Assembly: GCF_001424835.1 (NCBI RefSeq)
Contig: NZ_LMCQ01000004.1
Span: forward strand, 83,483 to 147,482
DNA: 64,000 bases
DNA from: Variovorax sp. Root318D1
GTDB taxonomy: Bacteria > Pseudomonadota > Gammaproteobacteria > Burkholderiales > Burkholderiaceae_C
Reading direction: 5' to 3'
In this document: positions 51,119-59,409 of the stretch, piece by piece
Layout of the letters: each line of letters opens with the position of its first letter
Numbering within the stretch: position 1 is the stretch's first letter
Program-made: the position numbers and the translations under genes
The notes under the pieces: model-generated
Database searches by the model: none
What the model was told of the DNA's origin: nothing
The model's input: the letters and a program-made list of their open reading frames with translations, nothing else

Positions 51119-52812
51119 CAAGTTGGCTCCTGGGGCGTAGCGGCGCGATGCGCTTCCTGCAGTTCGCGCCAAAGAATCTTTCCGGTGCCGGACTTCGGCA
51201 GGCGATCGAGAAACTCGACCACGCGCGGCGCCTTGTACACGGCCATGCGCTCGCGGCACCACGCGACGATCTCTTCTTCGCGCACCTGGCCGCGCTGCGC
51301 AGGCTTGAGCACCACCAGCGCCTTGACCGACTCGCCACGCTTGCCGTCGGGCACCGCGATCACGCAGGCCTCGTGGATGGCCGGATGCTCGTACATCGCG
51401 TTCTCCACCTCGGTAGGCCACACCTTGTAGCCCGAGGCGTTGATCATTCGCTTGAGCCGGTCGCGCAGGAAGAAGTAGCCTTCCTCGTCCATCAAGGCGA
51501 GGTCACCAGTGCGGAAGAAGCGCTGGCCGCCGATCTCGATAAAAGCCTCGCGGTCGGCTTCCGGGTTGCGCCAGTAGCCTTTCATGACCTGCGCGCCGCG
51601 CGTGACCAGCTCGCCGGTTTCGCCGGGCGGAAGTTCCTCGAACGTGACCGGATCGACGATCCGCGAATCGACACCCTGCGTCGGCATGCCCAGGCACTGG
51701 CGCTTGCCGCGCGCGGGCGGGTTCGCGTGCAGGAACGAGGCGGTTTCGGTCAGCCCGTAGCCTTCGTTGTATGAAAGGCCGTGGCGCTGCAGGAGCATCG
51801 CGGCCACGGCCTCGGGCATGGCGGCGCCGCCGCCCGACAGCAGTGCGAGGCTGGAGAGGTCGCGCCGCTCGGCATCGGGATGCGAGAACAGGTCGATCAC
51901 CATCGCCGGCGGCGCGGACCAGGCGGTGACCGCATGGCGCTCGATGAGGCGCACGGCCATGGCCGGGTCCCAGCGCGGCATCATCACCGCGGTCGCGCCG
52001 AGGAACATCGGCATGTTCATGCCGTTCTGCAGGCCCAGCATGTGGAAGAGCGGCGCGACGGCGAGCGTCACCGTTTCCACGTGCAGCTGCTTCCACACTG
52101 CCGAGGATGCAAGCGAGGCCAGCATCGTGGCATGGGTGTGCATGCAGCCCTTGGGATGGCCGGTCGTGCCCGAGGTGTAGGGCAGCACCGCGAGGTCGTC
52201 TGGCGATAAGGGCAATTCGGCGGGTGCGAGGTCGAGCGCGATCGCATGCTCGAAGCCGTGCAGACGTGCGTCATCGAGCGGCGCGCGCGGCGCCGTGACC
52301 CAATCGGGCAACACGTCGTCGCTTGCGCTCGTGTCCACCGCATCGGCATAGGCGTGGACGAGCACGCCCCGCAGCTCGCCGTCGCCTTCGCCTTCGCCTA
52401 GCGTGAGCGCAGGCAGCAGATCTTGCGCGACGCAGGCCACGCGGGCGCCGCTGTCGAGCGCGTAGTGGCGCACCTCCGCGGCCTTGCTCATGGGGTTGAC
52501 CGGCACCACCACGCCGCCCGCGCGCAGCACGGCGTAGAAGGCCGTGACGAACTGCGGGCAGTTCTGGCTTGCGAGCAACACGCGGTCGCCCGGTTCGACA
52601 CCGAGGCGCTGCTGCAGGTACCCGGCCAGGGCATCGACGCGCCCGCGCAACTGCGCATAGGTGACGAGGGCGCCGCAGTAGACGATGGCCGGCTTGTCGG
52701 GGTAGCGCCGCGCGGTCGTGTCCAGGTAGTCGAGCAGCGTGGCGCGCGGCACGCGCAGCTGGCGCGCCACGCCCTTGGGCCAGAAGCGGAAGTGCGGCGG
52801 CCGGTCGGTCAT
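51118..52812 (-). CDS. Fatty/aryl acyl-CoA ligase (AMP-forming)
   Basis: A 564-residue ANL-superfamily ligase. P-loop YTSGTTGHPKGCMHTHAT, A5 motif YNEGYGLTETAS, hinge DRLKRMINASGYKVWPTEVE and the C-terminal lysine region LPKSGTGKILWRELQ. It activates a carboxylic acid to acyl-CoA via an acyl-adenylate; the residues around the binding pocket do not allow a substrate call. It is followed by a crotonase gene with a TGATG junction. Confidence 0.92.
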   Translation of the reverse strand: MTDRPPHFRFWPKGVARQLRVPRATLLDYLDTTARRYPDKPAIVYCGALVTYAQLRGRVDALAGYLQQRLGVEPGDRVLLASQNCPQFVTAFYAVLRAGGVVVPVNPMSKAAEVRHYALDSGARVACVAQDLLPALTLGEGEGDGELRGVLVHAYADAVDTSASDDVLPDWVTAPRAPLDDARLHGFEHAIALDLAPAELPLSPDDLAVLPYTSGTTGHPKGCMHTHATMLASLASSAVWKQLHVETVTLAVAPLFHMLGLQNGMNMPMFLGATAVMMPRWDPAMAVRLIERHAVTAWSAPPAMVIDLFSHPDAERRDLSSLALLSGGGAAMPEAVAAMLLQRHGLSYNEGYGLTETASFLHANPPARGKRQCLGMPTQGVDSRIVDPVTFEELPPGETGELVTRGAQVMKGYWRNPEADREAFIEIGGQRFFRTGDLALMDEEGYFFLRDRLKRMINASGYKVWPTEVENAMYEHPAIHEACVIAVPDGKRGESVKALVVLKPAQRGQVREEEIVAWCRERMAVYKAPRVVEFLDRLPKSGTGKILWRELQEAHRAATPQEPT

Positions 52813-52822
52813 GGGGCGGCGC

Positions 52823-53977
52823 TCACTGCTTTTCGAGGGCGCGGGCGATGATCTCTTTCATCACCTCGTTGGCCCCGCCGTAGATGCGCCCGACGCGCAC
52901 GTCGGCATACAGCCGCGCAATCGGGTATTCGTTCATGAAGCCGTAGCCGCCGTGCAGCTGAAGGCATTCGTCGACGATGCGGCAGCAGGTGTCGGTGGTC
53001 CACCACTTGGCCATGGCGGCGGTCGGCACGTCGAGCTCGCCGCGCATCAGGCGGGCGATGCAGTCGTCCACGAAGGCGCGCGCGACCTGCGCCTGGGTCT
53101 CGCACTCGGCCAGCTTGAAGCGGGTGTTCTGCATTTTCAAGAGCGGCTGGCCGAACACCTGGCGGTCCCGCACGTATTCCAGTGTGTCGCCAATGGCCCG
53201 CTGCATGGTCGCCACCGCGCCGACTGCGATCAGCATGCGCTCGCGCGGCAGCTGCGCCATGAGCTGCGCAAAGCCGCAGCCCTCCTGGCCGCCCAGCAGG
53301 TTGTCGGCCGGCACGCGCACGTCGTCGAAGAACAGCTCGGTGGTGTCCAGCGTCTTCTGGCCCATCTTGTCGAGCAGCGGGCCGCGGCGAAAGCCCGCCG
53401 CGCCCTCGGTCTCGACCATCAGCAGCGAGATGCCCTTGCCGCCGGCCGCTGCATCGGTCTTGGCCGCGACGCAGACCAGGCCGGCATGCATGCCGTTGGT
53501 GATGAAGGTCTTGCTGCCGCTGATGCGCCAGTGGTCACCGTCGCGCCGTGCCTGCGTCTTGATGCGCTGCAGGTCGGTGCCGGCACCGGGCTCGGTCATC
53601 GCGATGGCGGCCACCAGCTCGCCGCTGGCCATGCGCGGCAGCCAGCGCAGCTTCTGCGCCTCGGTGCCGTAGGCCAGCAGGTAGTGCGCGACGATGCCGC
53701 TGTGCACGTTGTTGCTGAAGCTCTGCGCCATGGCGCGCATCTGCTCCTCGCAGATCACCGCCTCGTGCAAAAAGCTGCCACCACCGCCGCCGTATTCCTC
53801 GGGAATGCTGGCGCACAGGAGGCCGGCCTGGCCGGCCTTGGTCCAGATGTCGCGGTCGGCGTGGTGCTGCGCGCGCCAGCGTGGTTCGTTGGGAACGCAT
53901 TCGCGCTCGAAGAAGCGGCGCGCGCTGTCGCGCAGCATCTCCAGCTCTTCGTTCATCCACGGCCGGGTGATGTTCAT
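52823..53977 (-). CDS. Acyl-CoA dehydrogenase (long-chain/LCAD-like)
   Basis: A 384-residue acyl-CoA dehydrogenase starting MNITRPWMNEELEMLRDS. FAD loop MTEPGAGTDLQRIKTQAR, C-terminal LHGGYGFMNEYPIARLYADV and IYGGANEVMKEIIAR. The glycine at the position where most family members have glutamate (YGGANE) is the pattern of LCAD- and IVD-type enzymes, whose base lies elsewhere. The start overlaps the SDR stop (TGATG). Likely acts on a bulky or long acyl-CoA. Confidence 0.92.
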   Translation of the reverse strand: MNITRPWMNEELEMLRDSARRFFERECVPNEPRWRAQHHADRDIWTKAGQAGLLCASIPEEYGGGGGSFLHEAVICEEQMRAMAQSFSNNVHSGIVAHYLLAYGTEAQKLRWLPRMASGELVAAIAMTEPGAGTDLQRIKTQARRDGDHWRISGSKTFITNGMHAGLVCVAAKTDAAAGGKGISLLMVETEGAAGFRRGPLLDKMGQKTLDTTELFFDDVRVPADNLLGGQEGCGFAQLMAQLPRERMLIAVGAVATMQRAIGDTLEYVRDRQVFGQPLLKMQNTRFKLAECETQAQVARAFVDDCIARLMRGELDVPTAAMAKWWTTDTCCRIVDECLQLHGGYGFMNEYPIARLYADVRVGRIYGGANEVMKEIIARALEKQ

Positions 53978-54822
53978 CACGGCCTGCCGCCCCCACAGAC
54001 CAGCACCTGCCCGCTGACGTAATTGGACTCCGGAATGCAGAACATGTAGACCGCGCCGGCCGCTTCCTGCGGCGTGCCGCCGCGGCCGAGCGGAATCATG
54101 GCTTCGGCGTTCTTGAGGATCTGCGGATTGACGCCGACCTTGATCTGACGGCCCTCGATGTCGATGCTCGCGCCCGCGCTGGCATCGGCCTCGGTCAGCC
54201 GGGTCTTGATGAGGCCGAAGGCCACGCTGTTGACCGTGACCTTGTAGCGGCCCCATTCCTTGGCCATGGCCTTGGTCAGGCCGTTGATGCCCGCCTTGGC
54301 GGCCGCGTAGTTGGCCTGACCCGCGTTGCCGTACACGCCGGAGGTGGACGAGATATTGACCACCTTGCGGAACACTTCCAGCCCTTCGTCGGCTTCGCGC
54401 TTGGCGGCATCGCGGATGAAGTTGGAGGCGGCGCGCAGGATGCGAAAGGGCGCCGTGAGGTGCACGGCGAGCATGGCTTCCCACTGCTCGTCGCTCATTT
54501 TCTGCACCACGTTGTCCCAGGTGTAGCCGGCGTTGTTGACGATGATGTCCAGGCCGCCGTAGCTGTCGACAGCGGTGCGCACGAAGCGGTCGGCAAAGCC
54601 GCTGTCCGTCACGCTGCCGGCGCAGGCAATGGCGCTGCCGCCCGCGGCCACGATGTCGTTGACGGTCTGTGCGGCCGGTTCGGAGTCGAGGTCGTTGATG
54701 ACGACGCGCGCGCCATCACTCGCCAGCTTGAGCGCAATCTCGCGCCCGATGCCGCGGCCGGAGCCGGAGACGATGGCGACCTTGCCTTCGAGTTTTCTGT
54801 TGTTGTTGCTGCTGCTGTTCAT
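53977..54822 (-). CDS. Short-chain dehydrogenase/reductase, MFE-type hydroxyacyl-CoA dehydrogenase-like
   Basis: A 281-residue classical SDR. Cofactor motif SGSGRGIG, NNAGYTWDNVVQKM, serine strand NISSTSG, YAAAK catalytic pair. It has an extra segment (AKREADEGLEVFRK) before the active site, and resembles 3-hydroxyacyl-CoA dehydrogenases in steroid and acyl-CoA clusters. Its product would be the substrate for the thiolases nearby. The N terminus has Asn/Ser-rich leader MNSSSNNNRKLEGK. Confidence 0.9.
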   Translation of the reverse strand: MNSSSNNNRKLEGKVAIVSGSGRGIGREIALKLASDGARVVINDLDSEPAAQTVNDIVAAGGSAIACAGSVTDSGFADRFVRTAVDSYGGLDIIVNNAGYTWDNVVQKMSDEQWEAMLAVHLTAPFRILRAASNFIRDAAKREADEGLEVFRKVVNISSTSGVYGNAGQANYAAAKAGINGLTKAMAKEWGRYKVTVNSVAFGLIKTRLTEADASAGASIDIEGRQIKVGVNPQILKNAEAMIPLGRGGTPQEAAGAVYMFCIPESNYVSGQVLVCGGGRP

Positions 54823-54844
54823 GGGGTGTCTCCTGGAGGATGTG

Positions 54845-55273
54845 TCAGGGCCAGGCGACGAGGGCTTCGCCGCTCAGCTTGATGCCGCCGTCGGCGTTGG
54901 CGGTCGCGATCTTGAGCCGCACGCTGCGGCGGCCTTCATGTTCGAACTTCTCGCCGACCGTGCCGGTGCAGCGGATGCGTTCGCCCACCTGGGTGAGTGC
55001 GGCAAAGCGCACGTCGAGGGAACGGATCGCCGTCTGCGGCACCCAGTTGCTCAACAGCCGCGCGAGCCAGGCCGCCGAGAGCATGCCGTGCGCGAACACA
55101 TCGGGCATGCCCGCTGACTTGGCGAAGTCGATGTCGACATGGATCGGGTTGTGGTCGCCTGAAGCGCCGCAGTACAACGCCAGGTCGAGCCGGCTGATCG
55201 GTGCGAGTTCGAGCGGGGGCAGCGCATCGCCGGGCTGCAGCGCGCTCCAGTCGGGAAGGGTGGCGGTGGTCAT
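54845..55273 (-). CDS. MaoC-like dehydratase, catalytic domain
   Basis: A 142-residue hot-dog protein. The R-hydratase motif is present: YCGASGDHNPIHVDIDFA, with Asp and His as in active 2-enoyl-CoA hydratases, followed by FAHGMLSAAWLARLL. A strong GGAG ribosome site lies 8 nt before the ATG at 55273; an ATG at 55294 overlapping the previous stop (ATGA) is an alternative start, adding 7 residues. It probably forms a heterodimer with the protein encoded just upstream. Confidence 0.88.
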   Translation of the reverse strand: MTTATLPDWSALQPGDALPPLELAPISRLDLALYCGASGDHNPIHVDIDFAKSAGMPDVFAHGMLSAAWLARLLSNWVPQTAIRSLDVRFAALTQVGERIRCTGTVGEKFEHEGRRSVRLKIATANADGGIKLSGEALVAWP

Positions 55274-55290
55274 CGTCGGGCTCCGGTCGT

Positions 55291-55734
55291 TCATTGGTTG
55301 CGCACCACCGTGACGCAGCGCAGCTCGGCCACGAGCTCATCGCGCTGGTTGCTGACGCGCGTCTTGCGCACGACGAATTCGAGCGCGCCGTTCTTCTTGT
55401 CGTAGATGTCCTCGATGCGCTGGCGGAAGGTCAGCGTGTCGCCGGCGTAGGCCATGGCGTGGTAGCTGAAGCCCTGCTCACCGTGCAGCAGGCTGCGGTA
55501 GTCCATGCCCAGCAGCTCGCGGATCGCGGCCGGGTTCGGCGCCTCCATCTCCAGGCAGAAGAGGAAGGTGGGCGGCACCGGCAGGCCCGGATGGCCCGCG
55601 TCGCGCGCCGCGGCCTCGTCGACGTAGACGGGATCGGTCTGCCCGGTGGCCTTGGCGAAGAAGCGCAGGCGGCCTTTTTCCACTTCCACCTGGAAGGGTG
55701 GGAGTTGGTGGCCGATGTGGCGGCGGTCGATCAT
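55291..55734 (-). CDS. FAS1-like MaoC N-terminal-domain dehydratase
   Basis: A 147-residue hot-dog protein with the second-domain type segment FAKATGQTDPVYVDEAAARD and PVPPTFLFCLEM. The usual catalytic histidine is absent (Tyr in the DPVY position), as in the non-catalytic half of HtdXY- and ChsH1/ChsH2-type hydratases. The adjacent protein provides the Asp/His. The separated pair suggests a substrate too large for the ordinary crotonase, such as a sterol-side-chain or cyclic acyl-CoA. Confidence 0.85.
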   Translation of the reverse strand: MIDRRHIGHQLPPFQVEVEKGRLRFFAKATGQTDPVYVDEAAARDAGHPGLPVPPTFLFCLEMEAPNPAAIRELLGMDYRSLLHGEQGFSYHAMAYAGDTLTFRQRIEDIYDKKNGALEFVVRKTRVSNQRDELVAELRCVTVVRNQ

Positions 55735-55747
55735 GACCAGCCACCGC

Positions 55748-55818
55748 CGGGCCGCCCCAAGGCGGCTGGAGCCCTCTCGGGGGGCAGCGCAGTACACGAA
55801 GTGACAAGCGTGGGGGCT
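55748..55818. repeat. REP-like intergenic repeat element (Comamonadaceae type)
   Basis: A compact element with a GCCGCC-CCAA-GGCGGC hairpin (55751-55766), the string CCCTCTCGGGGGGCAGCG and the ending AAGTGACAAGCGTGGGGGC. I recognise this form from Comamonadaceae genomes, where it occurs in many intergenic copies. Only this copy was seen in the window. It lies in the 90-bp gap between the FAS1-like dehydratase and a thiolase, within the operon, and may affect mRNA stability. Confidence 0.6.
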
Positions 55819-55824
55819 AGCATC

Positions 55825-57018
55825 TCAAACCGCTTGGTACAGCGTGACGACGCAGGCACCGCCGAGGCCCAGGTTGTGCTGCAGCGCGAGGCGTGCACCT
55901 TCGACCTGGCGCTGCTCCGCGCGGCCGCGCAGCTGCCACACCAGCTCCGCGCATTGCGCGAGGCCCGTAGCGCCGAGCGGATGGCCTTTGGACAGGAGGC
56001 CGCCCGAAGGGTTGGTCACCACGCGACCGCCGTAGGTGTTGTCGCCCTCGACGATGAAGCGCTCGGCCGTGCCTTCGGGCGTGAGGCCCAGCGCCTCGTA
56101 GGTGATGAGTTCGTTGGCGGTGAAGCAGTCGTGCAGCTCGACCACGTCCAGTTCCTCGGGGCCGATGCCGGCGTCCTCGTACACCTGCCGGGCCGCGGCG
56201 GCCGTCATGTCGTAGCCCACCAGCTTGCGCATGTCCTTGCTCTCGAAGGTGGAGGGCGTGTCGGTGGTCATGGCCTGCGCGGCGATCACCACGCGCTTGT
56301 CGAGGCCGTGCTTCTCCGCGAACTCGGCCGAACAGACGATGGCCGCGGCCGCGCCGCAGGTGGGCGGGCAGCACTGGAAGCGCGTGAGCGGATCGAACAC
56401 CACCGGCGAGGCCATCACCTCGTCGAGCGTCAACGTCTGGCGGAACACCGCGAGCGGGTTGCGCGCGGCGTGCTGGCGCGCCTTCACCGAGATGCGGCCG
56501 AAGGTGTCGCGGCGGATGCCGTGCTGCGCGATGTAGTCGCGGCCGGCGCCGCCGAAGAACTGCGCGGCGCGCGGCGCTTCGGGAATGTAGCCCTGCTTCT
56601 CGGCCATCACGTCGGCAAAGCGCGCCATGGGCGAGGGCCGGTCGTCGTAGGCGCCCTTGAGAGCGCCGGGCTGCATCTGCTCGAAGCCGAGCGCAATCGC
56701 GCATTCGACCATGCCGCTTTCGACCGCCTGGCGCGCGAGGAACAGCGCGCTGGAGCCGGTGGAGCAGTTGTTGTTGAGGTTGAAGACCGGAATGCCGCTG
56801 AGGCCGACGCCGTAGATGGCGGCTTGCCCGGCGGTGGAGTCACCGTAGACGTAGCCGACATAGGCTTGCTGCACCAGCGAATAGTCGACGCCGGCGTCAT
56901 CGAGCGCGAGCTTGGCGGCGCGCGCACCCATCACGGTGTACGGGTCGCTGGCGCCGGGCTTGGTGAAGGGAATCATGCCCACGCCGACCACATGGACGGG
57001 GCGTTGCATACGTGTCAT
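55825..57018 (-). CDS. Thiolase (SCP-x type) with nucleophilic cysteine
   Basis: A 397-residue thiolase superfamily protein of the SCP-x/lipid transfer group. It keeps the nucleophile (Cys85 in LNNNCSTGSSALFLARQ), the NPSGGLLSKGHPLGATGLAQ histidine loop and the QHNLGLGGACVVTLY end. It therefore is the most likely true 3-ketoacyl-CoA thiolase of this cluster. A ribosome site AGGAG is about 6 nt before the ATG. It is separated from the gene upstream by 124 bp containing a hairpin. Confidence 0.9.
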   Translation of the reverse strand: MTRMQRPVHVVGVGMIPFTKPGASDPYTVMGARAAKLALDDAGVDYSLVQQAYVGYVYGDSTAGQAAIYGVGLSGIPVFNLNNNCSTGSSALFLARQAVESGMVECAIALGFEQMQPGALKGAYDDRPSPMARFADVMAEKQGYIPEAPRAAQFFGGAGRDYIAQHGIRRDTFGRISVKARQHAARNPLAVFRQTLTLDEVMASPVVFDPLTRFQCCPPTCGAAAAIVCSAEFAEKHGLDKRVVIAAQAMTTDTPSTFESKDMRKLVGYDMTAAAARQVYEDAGIGPEELDVVELHDCFTANELITYEALGLTPEGTAERFIVEGDNTYGGRVVTNPSGGLLSKGHPLGATGLAQCAELVWQLRGRAEQRQVEGARLALQHNLGLGGACVVTLYQAV

Positions 57019-57089
57019 TGAAACTCCTGATGGATGCGGTGACGATGGAATGAAGTCTCTGCCGATGCGCCGGATTCAACAATCGCGGA

Positions 57090-57111
57090 TCGGCCCAAAA
57101 CGATTGGCCGA
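57090..57111. terminator. Weak hairpin between two sections of the operon
   Basis: TCGGCC-N10-GGCCGA, a 6-bp inverted repeat 32 bp after the thioesterase stop at 57143, in the 124-bp gap before the thiolase start. There is no T-run, so it may be an attenuator or nothing. It marks the only large break apart from the ones at 55735 and 61332 in the leftward cluster. Confidence 0.3.
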
Positions 57112-57142
57112 AACGCTCACTGGTGCACCCTTGGCGCTGCGC

Positions 57143-57577
57143 TCACGCCGGGTCGCGGTAGCGGAAGGTGCCCATGGCGCGCGCCGCCACTTCGCCGCTC
57201 GCGTCGGTAACGGTGGCTTCGCAAAAGCACACCGAGCGGCCGCCGCCGGTCGCACGCCCCTCGGCCTGCAGCACACCGCTCGAGGGCCGCATGAAGGCGA
57301 TGTGCATGTCGACGGTGACGACCTCGCGCGCATAGCCGACGCGCGAAAGCGCCGCATGCGCCATGGCGCTGTCGAGCAGCGTCATCAGCACGCCGCCGTG
57401 GCCGGCGGCATGGTTGTTCAGCAGCTCGGGGCGCAGCGCCACCGACACCAGCGATTCGCCGCCCTCGGCCCGCTCGACCCTGAGGCCGAGGTGCTCGGAG
57501 AACGGCACATAGCGCTGCGGTCCGCTGCGCGGCCGGTCGTCGCCTTCGGGCGACGCGCTCGCAAGGTGCAGGCTCAT
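57143..57577 (-). CDS. PaaI-family acyl-CoA thioesterase
   Basis: A 144-residue hot-dog thioesterase with NNHAAGHGGVLMTLLDSAMA, the HGG motif of the PaaI family, and VTVDMHIAFMRPSSGVL. It starts at 57577 with an ATGA overlap with the SDR stop. It would release CoA from stalled acyl-CoA intermediates. A second PaaI-type gene lies at 59410-59832 in the same cluster. Confidence 0.9.
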   Translation of the reverse strand: MSLHLASASPEGDDRPRSGPQRYVPFSEHLGLRVERAEGGESLVSVALRPELLNNHAAGHGGVLMTLLDSAMAHAALSRVGYAREVVTVDMHIAFMRPSSGVLQAEGRATGGGRSVCFCEATVTDASGEVAARAMGTFRYRDPA

Positions 57578-58413
57578 GGCGCGGCTCCCCGCTTCGACGC
57601 GGCGGCCGCCGCGGTGAAGTCGCGCGGCCCGGTCAGCGCGAGGCCGCCGTCTACGGGAATGATGGCGCCCGTGATGTACGAGCCCCAGTCGCTCGCCAGC
57701 ATCATGGCCATGCGGCTGATGTCCTCGATGCGGCCAAGGCGCTTGAGCGGCACGCGCTGCGCCATTGCGGCCATGGTGTCGTCGGTCGGTGCGAGCCGCT
57801 TCAGGCCCTCGGTGTCGGCGATGGGGCCGGGCACGATGGAGTTGATGCGGATGCCCTGCGGGCCCCACTCCAGCGCCAGCACCTGCGTCAGCATGTCGAC
57901 ACCGGCCTTGGCCGCGCACACGTGAGCCTGGAAGGGCGTGGGCGTGAAGGCTTGCCCGGCGGAGATCTGGATCACGCAGGCGCCGGGCTTGCGCAGGTGC
58001 GCATGTGCGAGCCGCGCAACGTTGAAGCTGCCGAGCAGGTCGATGTCGACCACCGTCTTGAATGCGTTGGGTGACATGTCGAGTGCGCTCGCGAGAAAGT
58101 TGCCCGCGGCGCCCGAGACCAGCACGTCGATCGGTCCGAAGCGCTCCGCGCCTTCGGCGAAGGCGCGCTCCAGAGCCTCGGGCTGGCGCACGTCGGCCGG
58201 AATGCCGAGTGCCTCCGTGCCGAGCGCCTCGAGCTGCAGCGCAGCCCTGGCCACCTTGTCGGCCGAGCGGCTGAGCACGGTGAGCCGCGCCCCGGCGCGC
58301 GCAAAGGCCTGCGCGATGCCGAAGTTGATGCCGCTGGAACCACCGGCCACGGCCACGTGGCGGCCCTTGAAATCGAAAGCGGAAAAGTCCATGGGGTTCA
58401 TTGCTCCTGTCAT
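57574..58413 (-). CDS. SDR of the 2,4-dienoyl-CoA reductase (DECR2) type
   Basis: A 279-residue SDR with GGSSGINFGIA and VSGAAGNFLASALDMSPNAF. The classical YxxxK is not kept: the tyrosine position is Val165 (HVCAAK169). The segment AKAGVDMLTQVLALEWGPQG followed by NSIVPGPIADTEGLKRL is that of peroxisomal DECR2-type 2,4-dienoyl-CoA reductases, which use another tyrosine. It likely reduces a conjugated dienoyl-CoA with NADPH. The ATGA overlap with the Bug gene supports the start at 58413; an ATG at 58401 is an alternative. Confidence 0.87.
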   Translation of the reverse strand: MTGAMNPMDFSAFDFKGRHVAVAGGSSGINFGIAQAFARAGARLTVLSRSADKVARAALQLEALGTEALGIPADVRQPEALERAFAEGAERFGPIDVLVSGAAGNFLASALDMSPNAFKTVVDIDLLGSFNVARLAHAHLRKPGACVIQISAGQAFTPTPFQAHVCAAKAGVDMLTQVLALEWGPQGIRINSIVPGPIADTEGLKRLAPTDDTMAAMAQRVPLKRLGRIEDISRMAMMLASDWGSYITGAIIPVDGGLALTGPRDFTAAAAASKRGAAP

Positions 58414-59375
58414 TCGGGTTTGAAGCCGATCTCGGCCAGCATCTTCCGTTCGCGCTCGAACTGGGCACGGGCGTAGTCGGCGTAGCTTTCGCCGGTCATC
58501 AGCTTGGGCTGCATGTCGAACAGCTCCAGCTGCTGGAGGTAGGCGGGGTCCGTCGCAGCCTTGCTGAAGGCCGTGTGCAGCCTGGCGGCAATCTTCGGAT
58601 CGAGGTTCTTGGGTGCCACCAGGCCGACCGGCGACTCGATCACCATGTCATGGCCCAGCTCCTTCACGGTCGGCGCGTCGTAGCGCTTCAGGCGCTCCGC
58701 GGTGAAGGTGGCGAGCAGGCGAACCTTGCCGCCCTGCACCTGGGGCCCGAAGCCTGGGTCGCCGTAGACGTCGAGATGACGCCCGATCACCGCCTGGAAA
58801 GCCTCGCTGCCGCCCTTGTAGGGCACCAGGTTGAAAGAGGTGCCCGCCTGCTTGGCGAGCCGCTCGGCATAGATGCGGTTGATGCTGATCGCACCGACGT
58901 TGCCCCAGCTCACGACGCCGGGGCGCTTCTTGGCATCGGCCAGCAGCTCGGGCAGCGACTTCCAGGGCGCATCGGCGGCCACCACGATGCCGGTGGTGAG
59001 GCCGGCCAGCCCGATCAGGTAGGTGAAGTCCTTGAGTGGGTCCCAGGTCACCTTCTGCACCAGCGGCGCACGGATCACCGAGTTGTGCATGACCGCGATC
59101 GTGTAGCCGTCGGCGTCGTTCATCGTAGCCAGCGATGCGGTGCCGGTGATGCCGCCCGCGCCCGGCCGGTGCATCAACACGATGGGCTGGCCCAGGTCTT
59201 TGGAGGCGGCCTCGGCCAGCGTGCGGAAGATCGGATCGAATGAGCCGCCTGGCGGGAAGGGCAGCACGAGCTGGATCGGCTTGTGGGGGTAGGGGTCGGC
59301 CGCCTGTGCCAGCGGCGCGGCCAGCGCGCAGGCGGCCACCAGGGCCAAGGCCGCGCGGCGATGCATCTTCGTCAT
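58410..59375 (-). CDS. Bug-family tripartite tricarboxylate receptor
   Basis: A 321-residue Bug protein: signal peptide (RRAALALVAACALAAPLAQA), PIQLVLPFPPGGSFDPIF, MHRPGAGGITGTASLATM and NDADGYTIAVMHNSVIR. A strong ribosome site (AGGAGA) lies 8 nt before the ATG. It lies between the thioesterase and the dienoyl-CoA reductase genes, so the substrate is presumably the acid of this cluster. Confidence 0.92.
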   Translation of the reverse strand: MTKMHRRAALALVAACALAAPLAQAADPYPHKPIQLVLPFPPGGSFDPIFRTLAEAASKDLGQPIVLMHRPGAGGITGTASLATMNDADGYTIAVMHNSVIRAPLVQKVTWDPLKDFTYLIGLAGLTTGIVVAADAPWKSLPELLADAKKRPGVVSWGNVGAISINRIYAERLAKQAGTSFNLVPYKGGSEAFQAVIGRHLDVYGDPGFGPQVQGGKVRLLATFTAERLKRYDAPTVKELGHDMVIESPVGLVAPKNLDPKIAARLHTAFSKAATDPAYLQQLELFDMQPKLMTGESYADYARAQFERERKMLAEIGFKPE

Positions 59376-59409
59376 GGTGTTGTCTCCTGTCGTTTGAAAT
59401 TGGTGCGGC

